A DNA stretch of 33,318 nt from contig JAQWUD010000043.1 in assembly GCA_029242325.1 (NCBI GenBank), positions 1 through 33,318 on the forward strand. The letters run 5' to 3'. Made by a program: the position numbers and the translations under genes. The notes under the pieces were generated by a model. That model ran no database searches, had not been told where the DNA came from, and worked only from the letters and a program-made list of their open reading frames with translations. This document shows, one piece after another, positions 16,784-25,015 of this stretch. This stretch comes from Luminiphilus sp. GTDB taxonomy: Bacteria > Pseudomonadota > Gammaproteobacteria > Pseudomonadales > Halieaceae. Every line of letters starts with the position of its first letter. The stretch's first letter is position 1.

Positions 16784-18082
16784 ATGAACCATGCAGCCAC
16801 CCATGTTTCTCATTATCTCGATCGGGATGTGCAGACAATCGAAGCGTTCGATCAGGAGCTTTGGTCAGCCATGCACGCTGAGGAAGTGCGCCAAGAACAG
16901 CATATCGAGCTGATCGCATCGGAAAATTATTGCAGTCCCCGCGTGCTTGAGGCGCAAGGATCTGTACTGACCAATAAGTATGCTGAGGGATATCCCGGAA
17001 AGCGTTACTACGGTGGTTGTGAGTTCGTCGATCAGGCAGAACTGCTGGCGATTGAGCGAGCAAAGGCGCTTTTTGGCGCCGATTTCGCCAATGTGCAACC
17101 GCATTCCGGCTCCAGTGCCAATATCGCGGTCTTTCAGGCTTTGCTGCAACCCGGAGACACCGTATTGGGTATGAGCCTTGCCGACGGAGGGCATTTGACC
17201 CATGGTGCGTCGGTTAACTTTTCAGGCAAGATTTATCATGCGGTTCAGTACGGCATTGACCATGACACGGGATTGCTTGACTACGACGCCGTGAGAGAGC
17301 TTGCGATAGCGCATCGGCCCAAGCTCATCATCGGCGGTTTTTCCGCTTACAGTCGGGTTCTGGATTGGTCCAAGTTTCGTGATATTGCCGACGAGGTCGG
17401 TGCGTACCTGCTGGTCGATATGGCGCATGTGGCGGGCCTGGTGGCCGCGGGCGTGTATCCGAGCCCGATTCCTCATGCAGACGTGGTCACTACAACTACC
17501 CATAAAACTTTGCGCGGGCCGCGCTCTGGGCTCATCTTGGCGAAATCCAATGAGACGCTGGAAAAGCAGTTCAATTCAGCGATTTTCCCCGGCGCACAAG
17601 GAGGTCCCTTGATGCATGTGATCGCGGCGAAAGCGGTTGCCTTCAAGGAGGCGATGGCCTCTGAATTCGTGGATTACCAAAAACAGGTGGTTCGCAATGC
17701 TCAGGCGATGGCCGATCGATTCGTGGCCAGGGGCCATAAAATTGTCTCGGGGGGCACCGATAACCATCTCATGCTCCTGGACCTCATTGGCAAGGAATAT
17801 ACGGGCAAGGATGCCGATGCAGCGCTGGGTGAGGCCTATATCACCGTGAACAAGAACGCCGTGCCCAATGATCCACGCTCTCCCTTTGTGACTTCTGGTT
17901 TGCGACTGGGTACGCCTGCTATTACCACCAGAGGGTTTGGTGTCGCGGAGGCAGAGCGTCTGACCGATTGGATCTGCGATGTTCTGGCTTCACTCGAAGC
18001 AGGAACGTCGGCTGAGCAGATCCCCGCGGTGCGAGAGCAGGTGAAAGCGCTCTGTGCCGATATGCCTGTTTATACCCGGTAA
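16784..18082 (+). CDS. glyA: Serine hydroxymethyltransferase
   Basis: A 432-residue PLP enzyme that interconverts serine and glycine while charging tetrahydrofolate with a one-carbon unit. The PLP lysine is K241 in [38 protein letters not shown] and the Y-S-R-V-L-D-W segment are conserved. It has about 12 more N-terminal residues than E. coli GlyA (417), and AGGA at 16773-16776 supports the ATG at 16784. It opens the plus-strand operon glyA-nrdR-rib-nusB-thiL-pgpA. Confidence 0.97.
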   Translation: MNHAATHVSHYLDRDVQTIEAFDQELWSAMHAEEVRQEQHIELIASENYCSPRVLEAQGSVLTNKYAEGYPGKRYYGGCEFVDQAELLAIERAKALFGADFANVQPHSGSSANIAVFQALLQPGDTVLGMSLADGGHLTHGASVNFSGKIYHAVQYGIDHDTGLLDYDAVRELAIAHRPKLIIGGFSAYSRVLDWSKFRDIADEVGAYLLVDMAHVAGLVAAGVYPSPIPHADVVTTTTHKTLRGPRSGLILAKSNETLEKQFNSAIFPGAQGGPLMHVIAAKAVAFKEAMASEFVDYQKQVVRNAQAMADRFVARGHKIVSGGTDNHLMLLDLIGKEYTGKDADAALGEAYITVNKNAVPNDPRSPFVTSGLRLGTPAITTRGFGVAEAERLTDWICDVLASLEAGTSAEQIPAVREQVKALCADMPVYTR

Positions 18083-18115
18083 GGAGGTGGGTGCGTTTAG
18101 TGCGCCCTATTCGAG
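18082..18115 (+). promoter_or_regulatory. Strong SD separated from nrdR start by a hairpin
   Basis: A perfect AGGAGG (18082-18087) lies 28 bases before the nrdR ATG, too far for normal use. The bases between contain GGGTGC (18089-18094) and GCGCCC (18102-18107), a 6-bp stem with one G-U pair and a 7-base loop. Folding it out would leave about 9 bases between SD and ATG, an ideal spacing. Confidence 0.45.
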
Positions 18116-18601
18116 ATGCACTGTCCTTTTTGTAGCACTGACGAAACGAAGGTGATTGACTCGCGCTTGGTGGCTGAGGGGGCTCAGGTGCGACGAAGAC
18201 GTGAATGCCTCAGTTGTGCCGAGCGCTTTACCACTTATGAGGCCGCGGAACTGGTCTTGCCCCGCATCATCAAACAAGATGGTAGCCGCGAACCTTTTGA
18301 CGAGCAAAAACTGCGCGCGGGTTTGTTGCGCGCCCTCGAAAAGCGACCGGTTTCCGTCGAGAGCATTGAAGCGGAAATCAATCAGATTAAGCATCGCTTG
18401 CGTGCGACCGGTGAGCGAGAGGTGAAATCTCTGCAGGTGGGTGAGCGGGTGATGGAGTCGCTGAAGGCGCTTGATCAGGTGGCCTATGTCCGCTTCGCCT
18501 CGGTATACCGAAGCTTTCAGGATTTAGCCGAATTTCGCGACGCGATCGAATCTCTCGAGGCCGAGCCCAATCCCAATCCCAATCCGGGCGATCAGCCTTG
18601 A
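18116..18601 (+). CDS. nrdR: Transcriptional repressor NrdR
   Basis: A 161-residue NrdR, the ATP/dATP-sensing repressor of ribonucleotide reductase genes. It has an N-terminal zinc ribbon (C3, C6, C31, C34) with the basic D-S-R and R-R-R-R patch, followed by an ATP-cone domain (about 48-138) with K-Q-D-G-S-R-E-P-F. The tail (about 150-161) is a short N-P repeat. The ATG at 18116 is fixed by the conserved M-H-C-P-F-C. It lies between glyA and ribD, a common gammaproteobacterial order, and its stop overlaps the ribD start as TTGA. Confidence 0.96.
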   Translation: MHCPFCSTDETKVIDSRLVAEGAQVRRRRECLSCAERFTTYEAAELVLPRIIKQDGSREPFDEQKLRAGLLRALEKRPVSVESIEAEINQIKHRLRATGEREVKSLQVGERVMESLKALDQVAYVRFASVYRSFQDLAEFRDAIESLEAEPNPNPNPGDQP

Positions 18602-19707
18602 ATACAGCAGCAGATCGTATGCTGATGGAGCGTGCGATCGAGGTCGGTCATTTGGCCCGCTTTTGGTCAGCACCCAACCCGCCGGTCGGGTGTGTGCTGG
18701 CTCGTGGGAGCGACGTGATCGGAACCGGATTCACGCAGCCGGCGGGTCAGCAGCATGCAGAGATTATGGCATTGGGTGAGGCGTTGGATCCGCACGGTGC
18801 GACCGCCTATGTCACGCTGGAGCCCTGCAGTCACTATGGTAAGACTGGTCCGTGTGTGGATGCACTGATCACTGCCGGTATTAGCCGCGTCGTCTTAGCA
18901 GTAGAGGACCCCCACCAAGAAGTGTCAGGTCGAGGTATTGCCGCTTTGCGCGCCGCGGGTATAACAGTTGACACAGGGTTGTTGGCAGACAGGGTAGAGG
19001 CCGATTTGGCCGGGTTTCTCCAGCGCATGCGCAGGGGCTGGGGTCGTATCACGCTCAAATTGGCCGTTTCCCTTGACGGCCGAACCGCCCTCGCTTCGGG
19101 TGAAAGTCAATGGATTACGGGGGAGGCCGCCCGGCGCGATGTGCAGGCACTGCGCGCGCAATCCGACCTAATTGTTACCGGGGTGGGGACCGTGCTCGCT
19201 GATGATTGTCGCCTGACCATCAGGGAGGACGAACTCCCGCTGGACGCTGAAAACACGGCGCGAGCGCTCGCTTATCCCCCTGCGAGAATGGTCCTGGATT
19301 CCAAGGGCCGCACGCCTGCAGGCGCTGCAATTTTGGCCGGGCCACCCGCGACAACAGTTGTCGCGACCGAAGCGCCGCCGGCACTCTCCATTGCAAGCAC
19401 CGTGCTGGAGTCGGGTGAGCAGGGGCGCGTGTCCCTGGCAGCATGGGTCAAACTGCTGGCAGCGTTACAACATAATGAGGTGCTCGTTGAGGCTGGGCCA
19501 AGGCTTGCCGGCGCGCTGATCTCCGAGGGTTGGATCGATCGCCTTGTGCTGTATCAGGCGCCCAAGTTGCTCGGGCAGACAGCGCGTCCGATGGCTGCAT
19601 TTGAAGTGGGCGTGTTGGCTGCCGCACCCGAGTTTAGGATTCAGGAGGTGACCCGTCTGGGCGATGATCTGCGTATGATTGCAACGCGAGATGCTCCACC
19701 TGATTAG
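18598..19707 (+). CDS. ribD: Bifunctional riboflavin deaminase/reductase RibD
   Basis: A 369-residue bifunctional enzyme of riboflavin synthesis: an N-terminal zinc deaminase (about 1-145) and a C-terminal NADPH-dependent reductase. The zinc site is Q-H-A-E-I-M-A-L with [12 protein letters not shown]. Reductase landmarks include [11 protein letters not shown], the G-E-S-Q-W-I-T segment and [13 protein letters not shown] at 18598 overlaps the nrdR stop; an in-frame ATG at 18619 would remove 7 residues and is a possible alternative. Length matches E. coli RibD (367). Confidence 0.95.
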   Translation: MNTAADRMLMERAIEVGHLARFWSAPNPPVGCVLARGSDVIGTGFTQPAGQQHAEIMALGEALDPHGATAYVTLEPCSHYGKTGPCVDALITAGISRVVLAVEDPHQEVSGRGIAALRAAGITVDTGLLADRVEADLAGFLQRMRRGWGRITLKLAVSLDGRTALASGESQWITGEAARRDVQALRAQSDLIVTGVGTVLADDCRLTIREDELPLDAENTARALAYPPARMVLDSKGRTPAGAAILAGPPATTVVATEAPPALSIASTVLESGEQGRVSLAAWVKLLAALQHNEVLVEAGPRLAGALISEGWIDRLVLYQAPKLLGQTARPMAAFEVGVLAAAPEFRIQEVTRLGDDLRMIATRDAPPD

Positions 19708-19753
19708 TCAGTGAATTGGGTTGGGTGTTCTTTTGCCTTAAAAAGGAGCAAAG

Positions 19754-20377
19754 GTGTTTACAGGGATTATTCAAGCTGTTGGTCGTATTGCTGCTATTGA
19801 AGCTGGCGAGCTCGACATACGGTTGCGTATCCAGACGGAAAAGTTACCCCTGGACGACGTTGCGCTGGGAGACAGCATTGCGACCAGCGGAGTCTGTCTG
19901 ACGGTGACGGAGCTGCCCGGCGACGGTTATTGGGCCGATGTCTCCCCGGAGACACTATCGACGACTACGCTTGGACACAGAGGCGTTGGTGATGCGGTCA
20001 ATCTTGAGAGATCCCTGACCCTGAGCACGCCGCTGGGTGGTCATCTCGTGAGCGGGCATGTGGATGGTGTGGGTACGATCGAGTCGATTGAGGAGGACGC
20101 TCGATTCTGGCGCGTGCGAATCATGGCCCCAGAGAATCTTGCCTGTTACGTCGCGATGAAAGGGAGCATTTGTGTTGATGGCACCAGCTTGACGGTGAAT
20201 AAAGTGGATGGGCGGTGCTTTGAGCTCACGATCATCCCGCAAACGTGGGAGGAGACCGTGTTCAGTGACTACCAGGTTGGCACTGCCGTTAATCTGGAGG
20301 TCGACGTGATCGCCCGCTATTTGGAGCGCCTGATGCAATTTGACAATGGCGAAGGCAAGCGGCATCCCGATGAGTGA
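19754..20377 (+). CDS. ribE: Riboflavin synthase (alpha subunit)
   Basis: A 207-residue riboflavin synthase that dismutates two 6,7-dimethyl-8-ribityllumazine to riboflavin. It shows the internal duplication of the family: M-F-T-G-I-I-Q at the start, S-G-V-C-L-T-V in repeat 1, and G-H-V-D-G-V-G-T with D-G-T-S-L-T-V-N in repeat 2. The start is GTG at 19754 with a good AGGAG at 19744-19748. E. coli calls this gene ribC; ribE is used in most other genera. It overlaps the start of the following ribBA-like gene. Confidence 0.96.
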   Translation: MFTGIIQAVGRIAAIEAGELDIRLRIQTEKLPLDDVALGDSIATSGVCLTVTELPGDGYWADVSPETLSTTTLGHRGVGDAVNLERSLTLSTPLGGHLVSGHVDGVGTIESIEEDARFWRVRIMAPENLACYVAMKGSICVDGTSLTVNKVDGRCFELTIIPQTWEETVFSDYQVGTAVNLEVDVIARYLERLMQFDNGEGKRHPDE

Positions 20378-21488
20378 GTGCGCAGACATCGACAAAGTGC
20401 TGAGCGCGCTCCGGCACGGACATACCTGCCTCATGCTCAATGAGAACAGTGCTGGCGGCGTCACCGGTTTTGTCGTGGTGGGTGCAGAGCACTGCGAGGC
20501 CAGCCACATCGCATTTATGGCGCGGCAGGCTCGGGGGCTGGTTTGCCTTGCCATGACCCGGAATCGCTGTGCGGAGCTCGAGCTGCCCCTCATGGTAGAG
20601 AGTGATGATTCGCAATCCCCTTTCACGCTTTCCATAGAGGCGGCAACGGGTATCGATACCGGCATCTCCGCGGCTGATCGAGCGCGTACAGTGAGAGTCG
20701 CGGTAGATTCAGCAACCAGGCCCGCTGATCTAGTGCAGCCTGGCCACATTTTCCCGATTTCAGCGGCGGAAGGCGGCGTGCTTACGCGAACCGCGCCCGC
20801 TGAGGCAGCAATTGATTTGGCAACGCTGGCAGGATTGACGCCCGCCGCAGTCTTTACAGAGGTGCTCGACAGTGCAGGTGCTGTTGCCGACGCGCCGTTT
20901 CTGGCGCAATTCGCGGCACAGCACGAGCTGGTCGTGGGCCGCGTGTCGGAGCTTGTGACCTACCGGCTGACCAACCAGAAAACCATTGAGAAAGTCCGTA
21001 GGGGTGCACTGCAGAGCCGTTATGGTGAGTTGGATCTCCACGCCTACCGAGATACGACGCATGGCCGGATACACCTGGCGCTGACAAAAGGCAACATTGA
21101 GCCCGATAGCCCCACACAGGTTCGCGTGCATGTGACGGCGGTATTTCGTGACTTGGTGGGCACAACACTGGAGGATCATATGTCGTGGTCGTTCGATGCC
21201 AGTTTGAAAGCCATCGCTGAAGCAGAGTCAGGGGTGCTGGTATTGCTGCGCAGGCCCGAAACGGTGGAAGATCTTTTGGGTGATATTGATCGGGTGTTGG
21301 GGCGAACTGAAACAGACGGAATCGCCAATGCTGACGGTTACAACCAGATCGGCATGGGAGCGCAGATTCTCCGGGATCTGGGAGTGGGTAAGATTCATCT
21401 GTTGGGTGCGCCAGTCAAGTACAATGCACTCGCCGGCTTTGGGCTTGAGGTGGTTGATTTTGTGGCGCCGCAGGATAGCCAAGGCTAA
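20370..21488 (+). CDS. Degenerate RibBA-like protein (both catalytic sites altered)
   Basis: A 372-residue fusion of a DHBP-synthase (RibB) domain (about 1-203) and a GTP cyclohydrolase II-like (RibA) domain (about 210-372). The scaffold of RibB is clear (I-A-F-M-A-R-Q-A-R-G-L-V-C-L near 58, G-I-S-A-A-D-R, P-G-H-I-F-P). The metal/substrate motif R-E-N-E-G-D is replaced by A28-G-G-V-T-G33, and the His of R-x-G-H-T-E-A is P143. The RibA domain has no cysteine at all, so the zinc triad is gone. Relatives with only the second domain dead (RibBX-like) are known; loss in both is unusual. Start ATG at 20370 is chosen by alignment; ATG 20346 or TTG 20340 are possible. It may be structural or regulatory. 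Confidence 0.85.
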   Translation: MSECADIDKVLSALRHGHTCLMLNENSAGGVTGFVVVGAEHCEASHIAFMARQARGLVCLAMTRNRCAELELPLMVESDDSQSPFTLSIEAATGIDTGISAADRARTVRVAVDSATRPADLVQPGHIFPISAAEGGVLTRTAPAEAAIDLATLAGLTPAAVFTEVLDSAGAVADAPFLAQFAAQHELVVGRVSELVTYRLTNQKTIEKVRRGALQSRYGELDLHAYRDTTHGRIHLALTKGNIEPDSPTQVRVHVTAVFRDLVGTTLEDHMSWSFDASLKAIAEAESGVLVLLRRPETVEDLLGDIDRVLGRTETDGIANADGYNQIGMGAQILRDLGVGKIHLLGAPVKYNALAGFGLEVVDFVAPQDSQG

Positions 21489-21507
21489 CGGAAGGATTTA
21501 AGGGCTC

Positions 21508-21990
21508 ATGGCGAATAAAGGTATCGACAATTCGGCGGCGCGGGTTCAGGGCAATGACGGTGGTTACTTCATTATAACCACGCGCTGGAATACCGAGATC
21601 GTAGAAGGGCTGCTCTCTGGTGCAAAGGGAGCGCTGCTCGGTGTCGGGGTTGACCCACGGCAGATACGTGTCGAGTGTGTGCCCGGTGCTTTCGAGATCC
21701 CGCTGGCCTGTCAGGCGGCAGCTGCGAGATCTGACTGTGACGCAGTCATCGCATTGGGTGCGGTGATTCGGGGTGGTACTCCCCATTTCGAGTACGTTGC
21801 TGGCGAGTGCACCCGCGGAATCGGTCAAGTCGCGCTGCAGTCGGGCAAGCCCGTCGCCTTTGGTGTACTGACGGTCGATACCCTGGAGCAGGCCATGGAG
21901 CGCGCAGCGGATAACGAAGAAAACAAGGGCGCTGAAGCGGCACTGAGTGCAGTCGAGATGGTCAACCTGCTCAGGGTGCTCGCAGACTGA
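21508..21990 (+). CDS. ribH: 6,7-dimethyl-8-ribityllumazine synthase
   Basis: A 160-residue lumazine synthase that condenses the ribityl-pyrimidine with dihydroxybutanone phosphate. Conserved features are R-W-N-T-E-I near 26, V-P-G-A-F-E-I-P near 58, [15 protein letters not shown] (with the catalytic His) near 80-95 and the N-K-G-A-E-A-A segment near 138. Length is typical (156 in E. coli). It follows the ribBA-like gene by 19 bases and its stop overlaps the nusB start (TGATG). Confidence 0.97.
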   Translation: MANKGIDNSAARVQGNDGGYFIITTRWNTEIVEGLLSGAKGALLGVGVDPRQIRVECVPGAFEIPLACQAAAARSDCDAVIALGAVIRGGTPHFEYVAGECTRGIGQVALQSGKPVAFGVLTVDTLEQAMERAADNEENKGAEAALSAVEMVNLLRVLAD

Positions 21991-22436
21991 TGTCGCAACC
22001 CAACGCACTCGCGGCGCAACGGAGAAAGGCGCGTCATTTTGGTCTGCAAGCCTTATACCAGTGGAGCATGGCTGGATCGACGCTGTCTGACATCGAGGCA
22101 GAGTTCCGCATGGATAACGATTTTCGTCACACGGATGGCGAGTACTTCGCTGCGCTGCTCAGAGGGGTGGCATCCGATGTCGACGCGCTTGAAACACTCT
22201 TTTCTCCTTGTCTCGATCGCACGCTGGACGAGTTAGATCCTATTGAGCGCAATCTTTTGCGCATGGGGACTTTTGAACTACGCGATCGCATCGATGTGCC
22301 ATACAAGGTGGTGATCAATGAGGCGGTGTCTCTCGCCAAAAAATTTGGTGCTACCGAATCACACCGATACATCAACGCTGTGCTCGACAAGGTGGCGCGG
22401 GAATTGCGCACTGTGGAGCGCCGCGACGGGCATTGA
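21990..22436 (+). CDS. nusB: Transcription antitermination factor NusB
   Basis: A 148-residue NusB, which binds boxA RNA with S10 (NusE) in rRNA and phage antitermination. It is recognised by A-R-H-F-G-L-Q-A-L-Y-Q-W near the start, R-G-V near 58, and the C-terminal P-Y-K-V-V-I-N-E-A-V-x-L-A-K-K-F-G with Y-I-N-A-V-L-D-K. Its ATG overlaps the ribH stop and its stop overlaps the thiL ATG (TGATG), showing translational coupling of the operon. Confidence 0.97.
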   Translation: MSQPNALAAQRRKARHFGLQALYQWSMAGSTLSDIEAEFRMDNDFRHTDGEYFAALLRGVASDVDALETLFSPCLDRTLDELDPIERNLLRMGTFELRDRIDVPYKVVINEAVSLAKKFGATESHRYINAVLDKVARELRTVERRDGH

Positions 22437-23359
22437 TGGCAGCCACTGAGTTCCAGCTCATCGACCATTTCTTCGCCGGTATTGGCGACTCTTCTTCTGT
22501 ATTGCTGGGTATAGGTGACGACGCGGCCGCGCTGGAGCTACCCGCGGGGCATGTGCTTCTAGTGTCTACCGATACCGTATCGGAGGGGGTGCACTTTCCC
22601 AGAGGCACCCATGCCGTGGACGTGGCCTATCGCGCGGTCATCGCGGCTGCGAGTGATTTGGCCGCGATGAGCGCTGAGCCCTTGGGTATGCTGTTGGCAC
22701 TGACCCTTGCGCGGACAGATAGCGAGTGGCTGGCGGGGTTTGCAACGGGCCTACGGGAGGCTGCGGCGATCACGCAGCTGCCTCTGGTGGGCGGTGACAC
22801 AACGCAGGGCGCGCTGACAGTGTCCATCACCGTGTTAGGCTCGGCTCCCCGAGCGACATACTTGACGAGACAGAGCGCGCAACCGGGTGATCGTCTTTGC
22901 GTTTCCGGAACTCTGGGTGATGCCGCCGCAGGTCTATCTATCCGTCTGGGAGAGACCGTAGCGGATGATCAGTCCGCTTTATTTTTGACCGACCGGTTTA
23001 CGCGACCCTCTGCGCGTTTGGCATTGGGTCAATTGTTGAGGGGGCATGCCACCTCTGCGATAGATATATCGGATGGATTGCTCGCTGATGCGGGTCATCT
23101 CGCAAGGTGCTCTGGTGTGGCGCTCGAGGTTGATTCAGCCGCACTGCCCTTGTCGGAGGCAATGCAGACCATCGCTGATGAGGCCCAGCAGTTGAATTGG
23201 GCGCTGGGTGGCGGTGATGACTATGAGTTGTTATTCACGTTACCTGCGGATGCAACACTGCCATCGGGATGCACGGAAATTGGCCGCGTTCGCTCAGGAA
23301 GTGGCGTATTTTGCGACGTGATGCCCGAGCAGACGGGGTACGAACATTTTGTCCGATAA
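22436..23359 (+). CDS. thiL: Thiamine-monophosphate kinase
   Basis: A 307-residue ThiL that phosphorylates thiamine monophosphate to the active cofactor. Characteristic motifs are G-I-G-D-D-A-A near 25, V-S-T-D-T-V-S-E-G-V-H-F near 43-54, V-G-G-D-T near 119 and D-I-S-D-G-L near 210. The ATG at 22436 overlaps the nusB stop; a TTG 3 bases upstream is also possible. The 3' end overlaps pgpA by 11 bases, a conserved nusB-thiL-pgpA arrangement. Confidence 0.96.
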   Translation: MAATEFQLIDHFFAGIGDSSSVLLGIGDDAAALELPAGHVLLVSTDTVSEGVHFPRGTHAVDVAYRAVIAAASDLAAMSAEPLGMLLALTLARTDSEWLAGFATGLREAAAITQLPLVGGDTTQGALTVSITVLGSAPRATYLTRQSAQPGDRLCVSGTLGDAAAGLSIRLGETVADDQSALFLTDRFTRPSARLALGQLLRGHATSAIDISDGLLADAGHLARCSGVALEVDSAALPLSEAMQTIADEAQQLNWALGGGDDYELLFTLPADATLPSGCTEIGRVRSGSGVFCDVMPEQTGYEHFVR

Positions 23360-23870
23360 GATTTCGGTACCAGAAGGCGCCGCTATCCGCGATGTTGCCA
23401 CTTTTCTCGCCAGTGGAGCCGGTGTCGGACTCTCTCGCTGGGCACCCGGTACCATGGGCAGTGCACTGGGGGTGGCGGTCGTATGGCCAATCGAGGAGCC
23501 CTCATTAATACTGTGTTGGTCGGCCTGGGCCCTCGCGACCGTAACGGCCATCTGGGCTGCGCAAAAGGCGGGAAAGTCCTGGGGCGTGGTCGACCACCCC
23601 GCCATTGTGATCGACGAAGTCGTGGGGGTATGGCTTGCGATTCTGCTGCCTATGAGCCTGCTATCGGTTACGACGCCTTCGCTTAATCTGCTTATCAGCT
23701 GTCTGCTCGTATTCAGAGTCTACGACATTGTAAAGCCTTGGCCGGTGAATTGGTCTGAGCGACGTTTCAAGGGCGGTCTGGGCGTGGTTTCGGACGATCT
23801 TGTTGCCGGTGCAATGGCCGGCTTTTGTGTAACAGCGGGTTATATAGTGGCCAAATTGCTGAGCATTTGA
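23349..23870 (+). CDS. pgpA: Phosphatidylglycerophosphatase A
   Basis: A 173-residue inner-membrane lipid phosphatase that makes phosphatidylglycerol. It has G-A-G-x-G, A-P-G-T-M-G-S near 33, I-D-E-V-V-G near 88 and a C-terminal V-S-D-D-L-V-A-G-A segment, with four hydrophobic stretches. The start is TTG at 23349, inside the end of thiL; no in-frame ATG precedes the conserved region. It ends the operon and is convergent with ispA, 24 bases away. Confidence 0.94.
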   Translation: MSDKISVPEGAAIRDVATFLASGAGVGLSRWAPGTMGSALGVAVVWPIEEPSLILCWSAWALATVTAIWAAQKAGKSWGVVDHPAIVIDEVVGVWLAILLPMSLLSVTTPSLNLLISCLLVFRVYDIVKPWPVNWSERRFKGGLGVVSDDLVAGAMAGFCVTAGYIVAKLLSI

Positions 23871-23894
23871 TCAGTCCTGATGATTGGGGTGACG

Positions 23895-24725
23895 CTAAGT
23901 GTCACGCCGCACCATCTGCTGCGCCAGTTGCCTCAGTGATTCTGCCTTTGTTCCAAAACCGCCCAGGGCGTTCAGAGCTTCTGCCAAAAGGGTTTCGGCC
24001 TCGTCTTGAGCGCCGTTAAGGCCAAGCGTGCTGACGTAGGTCGATTTTCTCGCCTGCGCGTCTTTGCCGGCCGTTTTGCCCAGAGACTGGCTGTCGCCCG
24101 TCACGTCGAGCACATCATCGGTGACCTGAAAAGCGAGTCCAATTGCCCTGGCAAAGCGCAGTAGCGCTCTTCGTGCGTCCTCGCTTGCGTTCGCACAAAT
24201 CGCGCCTGCCTCCACCGAGGCGCCAATGAGTGCGCCGGTTTTCAAGTGGTGTATTTTCCGCAGCGCATCGACGGAAACGGCCTGTTGTTCTGCCCCGAGG
24301 TCGAGTGCCTGACCACCCACCATCCCCTGAAAGCCGACTGCGGTACTGACGACTCGCAAGATTTCCAGCTGTTGCATGGCGTTGAGCGAGTCGATTTCTG
24401 TGAGGCGTTGAAACGCGGCTGCCTGCAATCCGTCGCCTGTCAGAATGGCTGTGGCTTCATCGAATGCACGATGCAGGGTGGGGTGGCCTCTTCTCAGGTC
24501 GTCATCGTCCATGGCTGGCAAATCGTCATGGACGAGAGAGTAAGTGTGCAGGAGTTCGACTGCTTCACCCACGGGCTCTGCTGACTGAACGGGCTTACCT
24601 GCAATTAATTCGGCGCTAAGCCGCACAAGGCGACTCCGCAGCTGCTTCCCGGGATGCTGCGCGAGATAAGCAAGAGCCTCAGTCAGCCGTGGGTCGGGGC
24701 AGGTCAGCCAGGCAAACGGTTCCAT
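23895..24725 (-). CDS. ispA: Farnesyl diphosphate synthase (short N-terminus)
   Basis: A 276-residue trans-prenyl synthase that makes farnesyl diphosphate. The first Asp-rich motif D-D-L-P-A-M-D-D-D-D (near 62-71) and the second F-Q-V-T-D-D-V-L-D are intact, and G-K-Q-L-R-S replaces the usual G-K-R-L-R-P. Compared with E. coli IspA (299) about 25-30 N-terminal residues are missing. Upstream in-frame sequence up to 24776 overlaps xseB and does not resemble the missing helix. The ATG at 24725 is 8 bases after the xseB stop. Confidence 0.92.
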   Translation of the reverse strand: MEPFAWLTCPDPRLTEALAYLAQHPGKQLRSRLVRLSAELIAGKPVQSAEPVGEAVELLHTYSLVHDDLPAMDDDDLRRGHPTLHRAFDEATAILTGDGLQAAAFQRLTEIDSLNAMQQLEILRVVSTAVGFQGMVGGQALDLGAEQQAVSVDALRKIHHLKTGALIGASVEAGAICANASEDARRALLRFARAIGLAFQVTDDVLDVTGDSQSLGKTAGKDAQARKSTYVSTLGLNGAQDEAETLLAEALNALGGFGTKAESLRQLAQQMVRRDT

Positions 24726-24732
24726 GCGAGTG

Positions 24733-24990
24733 CTAGTCTTCCCCCTCAGCGTGTTCCTCATCTGGCAGTGATCCATCCTCCGCGACTTGTGCCACTCGTT
24801 GCTCAGCTACTTCCAAAGTGTGCTGAATAGCGCCACTGAGCTTGACACCCTCCTCGTAGAGTTTGAGCGCGGTTTCCAGCTCGATTTCAGGGTCCTCAAG
24901 TTGCTCCACCAGCTCAGCGAGCTTCGCCATCTGCTGCGAAATGCTCAGGGTGGATTGAACTTTGGGAGTTTTAGCCGCTGTTTTAGCCAC
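24733..24990 (-). CDS. xseB: Exodeoxyribonuclease VII small subunit
   Basis: An 85-residue XseB, the small helical subunit of exonuclease VII. The core L-E-D-P-E-I-E-L-E-T-A-L-K-L-Y-E-E-G-V-K-L near 32-52 is diagnostic, preceded by a basic lead and followed by an acidic tail. It lies 25 bases after dxs and 7 bases before ispA. Confidence 0.95.
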   Translation of the reverse strand: MAKTAAKTPKVQSTLSISQQMAKLAELVEQLEDPEIELETALKLYEEGVKLSGAIQHTLEVAEQRVAQVAEDGSLPDEEHAEGED

Positions 24991-25015
24991 TAGGGTGCCC
25001 TCGATAAAGTGCGCG

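Noticed and set aside
19708-19753. FMN riboswitch before ribE
   Set aside because: Only 46 bases are available, too short for the aptamer, and no conserved FMN-box sequence is present.
19955-20749. A 264-codon minus-strand frame across ribE and the ribBA-like gene
   Set aside because: It is antisense to two recognisable genes, Ser/Arg/Thr-rich and without motifs; an antisense shadow.
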